From the NCBI GenBank assembly GCA_002785585.1, contig PEUI01000332.1, forward strand, positions 1,468 to 8,001: a stretch of DNA of 6,534 nucleotides, given 5' to 3'. The translations under genes and the position numbers were made by a program. The DNA comes from Lysobacterales bacterium CG02_land_8_20_14_3_00_62_12 (lineage in GTDB: Bacteria; Pseudomonadota; Gammaproteobacteria; Xanthomonadales; Ahniellaceae). The notes under the pieces were generated by a model. That model worked only from the letters and a program-made list of their open reading frames with translations, searched no databases and had not been told where the DNA came from. Every line of letters starts with the position of its first letter. Position 1 is the stretch's first letter. Of the stretch, positions 4,270-6,534 are shown in pieces.

Positions 4270-6534
4270 GCCGATCCCGACAATCATGCCAACGATGCCG
4301 CGCAAGCGGCGCGCCAGGCGATCCTGCGCGGCGAAGACCCGGGTGCCTTCGTCGCGCAACTGCGCGCCGAGGCGGCGCTCGCCAAGCACGTCACCGCCGC
4401 CACTGTCGTCCGTCCGCTGACTTCGGCACCGGCATCGACCGGCACGGCGCTCGAACGGCTGGCCGCCCGCCTGCGCGCCGCTAACCCCTCCCGCACTGCC
4501 GGGAAAGTGGCCAAGAGCGCAACCGAAACCGATCTGGCCGCACCATTGCGTCTGGCCCTGGGCGAAGCGATTCTCTTGCAAGCCGGGCTCGCGGAAATCG
4601 GTGAGCGGGTTCGAACCAGCGCGAACCCCAGTGCCTTGGCGCGCTGGCAGGCCGCCGATGCCGATCAGGGCCAGCGCCTGCGTAGCCTGGAATCCGTGTT
4701 GCGAAGCGCCATTGCCGATACCGCTGCCGTCGGCAAGTCGGGCGGCTCGCCCAATCTCGCCGCCCTGCGCGGCCTGCTGCAAAAAGTTGCCGCAGAACCT
4801 ACCGCGCGCGTGCTCGGCGTCCGCAGCCTGCCGGTCGCGCCACCCGACTTTGCGCCGCGACCGCTGCCGATCACCACGGCGACCGCACCCAGCTTCGCCA
4901 GCACCAGCGCCGCGCCGGGCAGTGCGCTCGATCTCGCCGCCAGCGCCGATACCGAACTCAGCCCAGCCATTCTCGAGCAGGCGCGCGTGCTCGAATTCGA
5001 ACCAGTGCATATCCACGATTTCGTGCGCAGCCAGATCCGCACCGAGTGGTATGCCGGCGCGCAGAAAGGCGCGACTGAAACCCTGCGCAGTGGCGGCGGC
5101 AATGATGCCGATCAGGCCAGTTTGCTGATTGCTTTGTTGCACGCGAGTTCGATGCCAGCACGTTACGTGAAGGGCGTGATCGAACTCAATCTCAGCCAGC
5201 TCGGCCCGATGCTCGGACTCACCTCGGCGGCCGATATCGGTCGCGCCCTAGCCGCCGCCGGCATCGCCGCCGAGCCGGTAGTGCAGGGCGGCGCGATCAA
5301 CGGTTTCCGGGTCGAGCACATTTTTGTCAGCGCCTACGTGCCCTATGGCAATTACCGTGGCAGCCATGTCGATGCGGGCGGCAAGGCCTGGATTCCGCTC
5401 GCCCCCGCGATCAAGGAATACCAGTTCAGCCCGGGCGCGGACACCTTGGCCCAGGCCGCCATCAGCGCGCGCGAGTTCACCGATAGCTGGCTCGGCAGCA
5501 CCGAGCCGAACGAGCTGCCACTCGATGCCCTGCGCGCGCGGGCCCAGGCCTGGCTGACCGGCCAACCGGGCCAACCGCTGCTCGACAGCCAACTGCAACG
5601 CCGGACGATTTCGGCGCGCCCGCTCGGCTTGTTGCCGGCCAGCCTGCCGGGCAAGCTGGTCGGCACGGTCTACGAATCAACCGCGCTCGCCGATGCCGAC
5701 CAGCAATGGCTGCGCATTCGCCTGCGTGCCGACACCTCTGCTGATAGCGCCATTGCCTTCGACCAGCGCCTGCGCGTCAGCGAGTTGCTCGGCCGTCGGC
5801 TCACGCTGTCCTACCAACCGGCCAGCGAAGACGACCAGAACATCGTCAACGAGTTCGGCGCGCTCGCCTATACCCCGGCCTACCTAGTGCGGGTCCGCGC
5901 CCGGCTGATGTTGCGCGGCGAGCCCGATGCTGTGAGCGGCCTGGACTGGACTCCGGGCAGCCTGCATCGGCTCGAACTGATCAGCGAAACCCCGGCCGGC
6001 GAGGTTGCCACCAGTCAGGACTTGCTGGCTGGCGGCTACAGCGCCATCACCATCGGCGCCCAGGCCGGCGCCACCCCGGTATCGGCACTGGATGTGTCGG
6101 CGCCCAACGACGGCGAGTTCGTCGCCGCGCAACGTCTGGCCAGCCTGGGCCTGCGCTACGCCAGCGCCTGGGATACGGCCGAGAACGAACTGGCCGATCT
6201 GGTCGGCGTGCTGCCGATCCGCCCGGCGCCGAGCATCGCGCTGACTCTGGTCGACTACCAGGTCGAAACCCTGCTCGATCTACCGCAGCGTCTGCTGCTC
6301 CGTGGCGTCGCCCTCGATGCCGCCGCGCGCCCGACCCGGGCGATCACCACCAGCGAACATGGCGAGCGTGAGGCCGAGTTCCTGCGCTATAGCAGCCTGC
6401 ACGGCAGCGCGCTCGAACACTTTATCTTCGAAAACGACTGGGGCGCTGAGTCGGTGTCCGCCGACAAGGGCATGCGTCTCGCGTTCCAGAACGGCATCGC
6501 CCGCGTCAGCCAGACCGGCGGCGTGCTGCCAGCC
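4168..6534 (+). CDS. Exported transglutaminase-like domain protein, probably catalytically inactive (3'-partial)
   Basis: Open through the right edge (789 codons seen). Layout: signal peptide 1-34; Ala-rich helical region about 36-250 (Leu/Ala/Arg heptad-like stretches); transglutaminase-like domain about 272-420; then a long region with 'LTLSYQPASEDD' (545-554) and 'GSALEHFIFE' (746-755). I recall these segments from large bacterial transglutaminase/RHS-associated secreted proteins, so the family call rests on several separate blocks. The transglutaminase core reads 'GNDADQASLLIALL..PARYV' (311-334), 'VEHIFVSAYVPYGNYRG' (382-398) and 'WIPLAPAIK' (408-416). His384 is kept. The usual nucleophile position holds Asp313, the triad Asp position holds Ala412, and no Cys occurs anywhere in the visible part. 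A binding or structural role in the periplasm or outside the cell is therefore more likely than protein cross-linking or proteolysis. It shares an operon with the Ig-like stalk gene upstream. The substrate, partner and full length are unknown. Confidence 0.85.
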   Translation, partial: MRAQHKESTRPTVNRITGWPFVLLAGLATLTASAADPDNHANDAAQAARQAILRGEDPGAFVAQLRAEAALAKHVTAATVVRPLTSAPASTGTALERLAARLRAANPSRTAGKVAKSATETDLAAPLRLALGEAILLQAGLAEIGERVRTSANPSALARWQAADADQGQRLRSLESVLRSAIADTAAVGKSGGSPNLAALRGLLQKVAAEPTARVLGVRSLPVAPPDFAPRPLPITTATAPSFASTSAAPGSALDLAASADTELSPAILEQARVLEFEPVHIHDFVRSQIRTEWYAGAQKGATETLRSGGGNDADQASLLIALLHASSMPARYVKGVIELNLSQLGPMLGLTSAADIGRALAAAGIAAEPVVQGGAINGFRVEHIFVSAYVPYGNYRGSHVDAGGKAWIPLAPAIKEYQFSPGADTLAQAAISAREFTDSWLGSTEPNELPLDALRARAQAWLTGQPGQPLLDSQLQRRTISARPLGLLPASLPGKLVGTVYESTALADADQQWLRIRLRADTSADSAIAFDQRLRVSELLGRRLTLSYQPASEDDQNIVNEFGALAYTPAYLVRVRARLMLRGEPDAVSGLDWTPGSLHRLELISETPAGEVATSQDLLAGGYSAITIGAQAGATPVSALDVSAPNDGEFVAAQRLASLGLRYASAWDTAENELADLVGVLPIRPAPSIALTLVDYQVETLLDLPQRLLLRGVALDAAARPTRAITTSEHGEREAEFLRYSSLHGSALEHFIFENDWGAESVSADKGMRLAFQNGIARVSQTGGVLPA
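4981..5427 (+). other. Transglutaminase-like domain with degenerate catalytic triad
   Basis: Residues 272-420 of the second protein. A helix with 'VHIHDFVRSQIRTEWYAGAQ' precedes 'KGATETL' and the nucleophile-helix motif G-N-D-A-D-Q-A-S-L-L, where typical transglutaminase/protease-like members have G-x-C-x-D-x-A. Then come 'PARYV', an insert of about 45 residues (336-381), the His strand 'VEHIFVSAY' (His384) and 'WIPLAPAIK', where 'W-x-P-L-D-P' is usual. From memory, GND-x-DQ instead of Cys is shared by the RHS-associated branch. The loss of the Asp looks particular to this protein. Confidence 0.8.

Noticed and set aside
4189..5142. Long minus-strand open frame (317 residues) antisense to the transglutaminase-like gene
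   Set aside because: Its Gly/Arg/Ala-rich product has no recognisable domain. It lies fully opposite a gene with clear family motifs, and such frames are common in GC-rich DNA.

Overview
The window is GC-rich DNA with strong GC-ending codon use. It is filled almost completely by two large plus-strand genes that are probably co-transcribed, and each runs off one end. No rRNA, tRNA, CRISPR array or insertion sequence is visible. The codon use, the signal peptide and the C-terminal anchor type suggest a high-GC Gram-negative bacterium. A gammaproteobacterium is a guess; nothing here fixes the taxon.

Bases 2-4147 are the 3' part of a very long, cysteine-poor repeat protein of about 1380 visible residues. 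It is built from bacterial Ig-like (beta-sandwich) domains with recurrent 'A-x-D-x-x-G-N' strands. The domains are ordered into a supermodule of four different domain types (A-B-C-D) that recurs every 372-379 residues. Three full copies and one shortened copy (A-C only) are present, and the tail of an earlier copy sits at the left edge. The protein ends in one hydrophobic segment preceded by a Pro/Trp motif and followed by a short basic tail, like a C-terminal anchor or IPTL-CTERM-type sorting signal.

Bases 4148-4167 are a 20-base gap holding a Shine-Dalgarno sequence (GGAG). An alternative start codon overlaps the stop codon of the first gene.

Bases 4168-6534 are the 5' part of an exported protein: a signal peptide, an Ala-rich helical region, a transglutaminase-like domain, and then the conserved regions that I recall following this domain in large RHS-associated secreted proteins. 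The transglutaminase-like fold is clear, but the catalytic Cys position is Asp, the triad Asp position is Ala, and no cysteine occurs in the 789 visible residues. It therefore looks like a pseudo-enzyme.

The likely reading is a cell-surface or exported two-gene unit: a long anchored Ig-like stalk and a secreted pseudo-transglutaminase protein. An RHS or other large surface partner may lie in or after the unseen downstream part; this is inference. Apart from the 20-base gap there is no non-coding stretch. The long minus-strand open frames are antisense shadows of these two genes.
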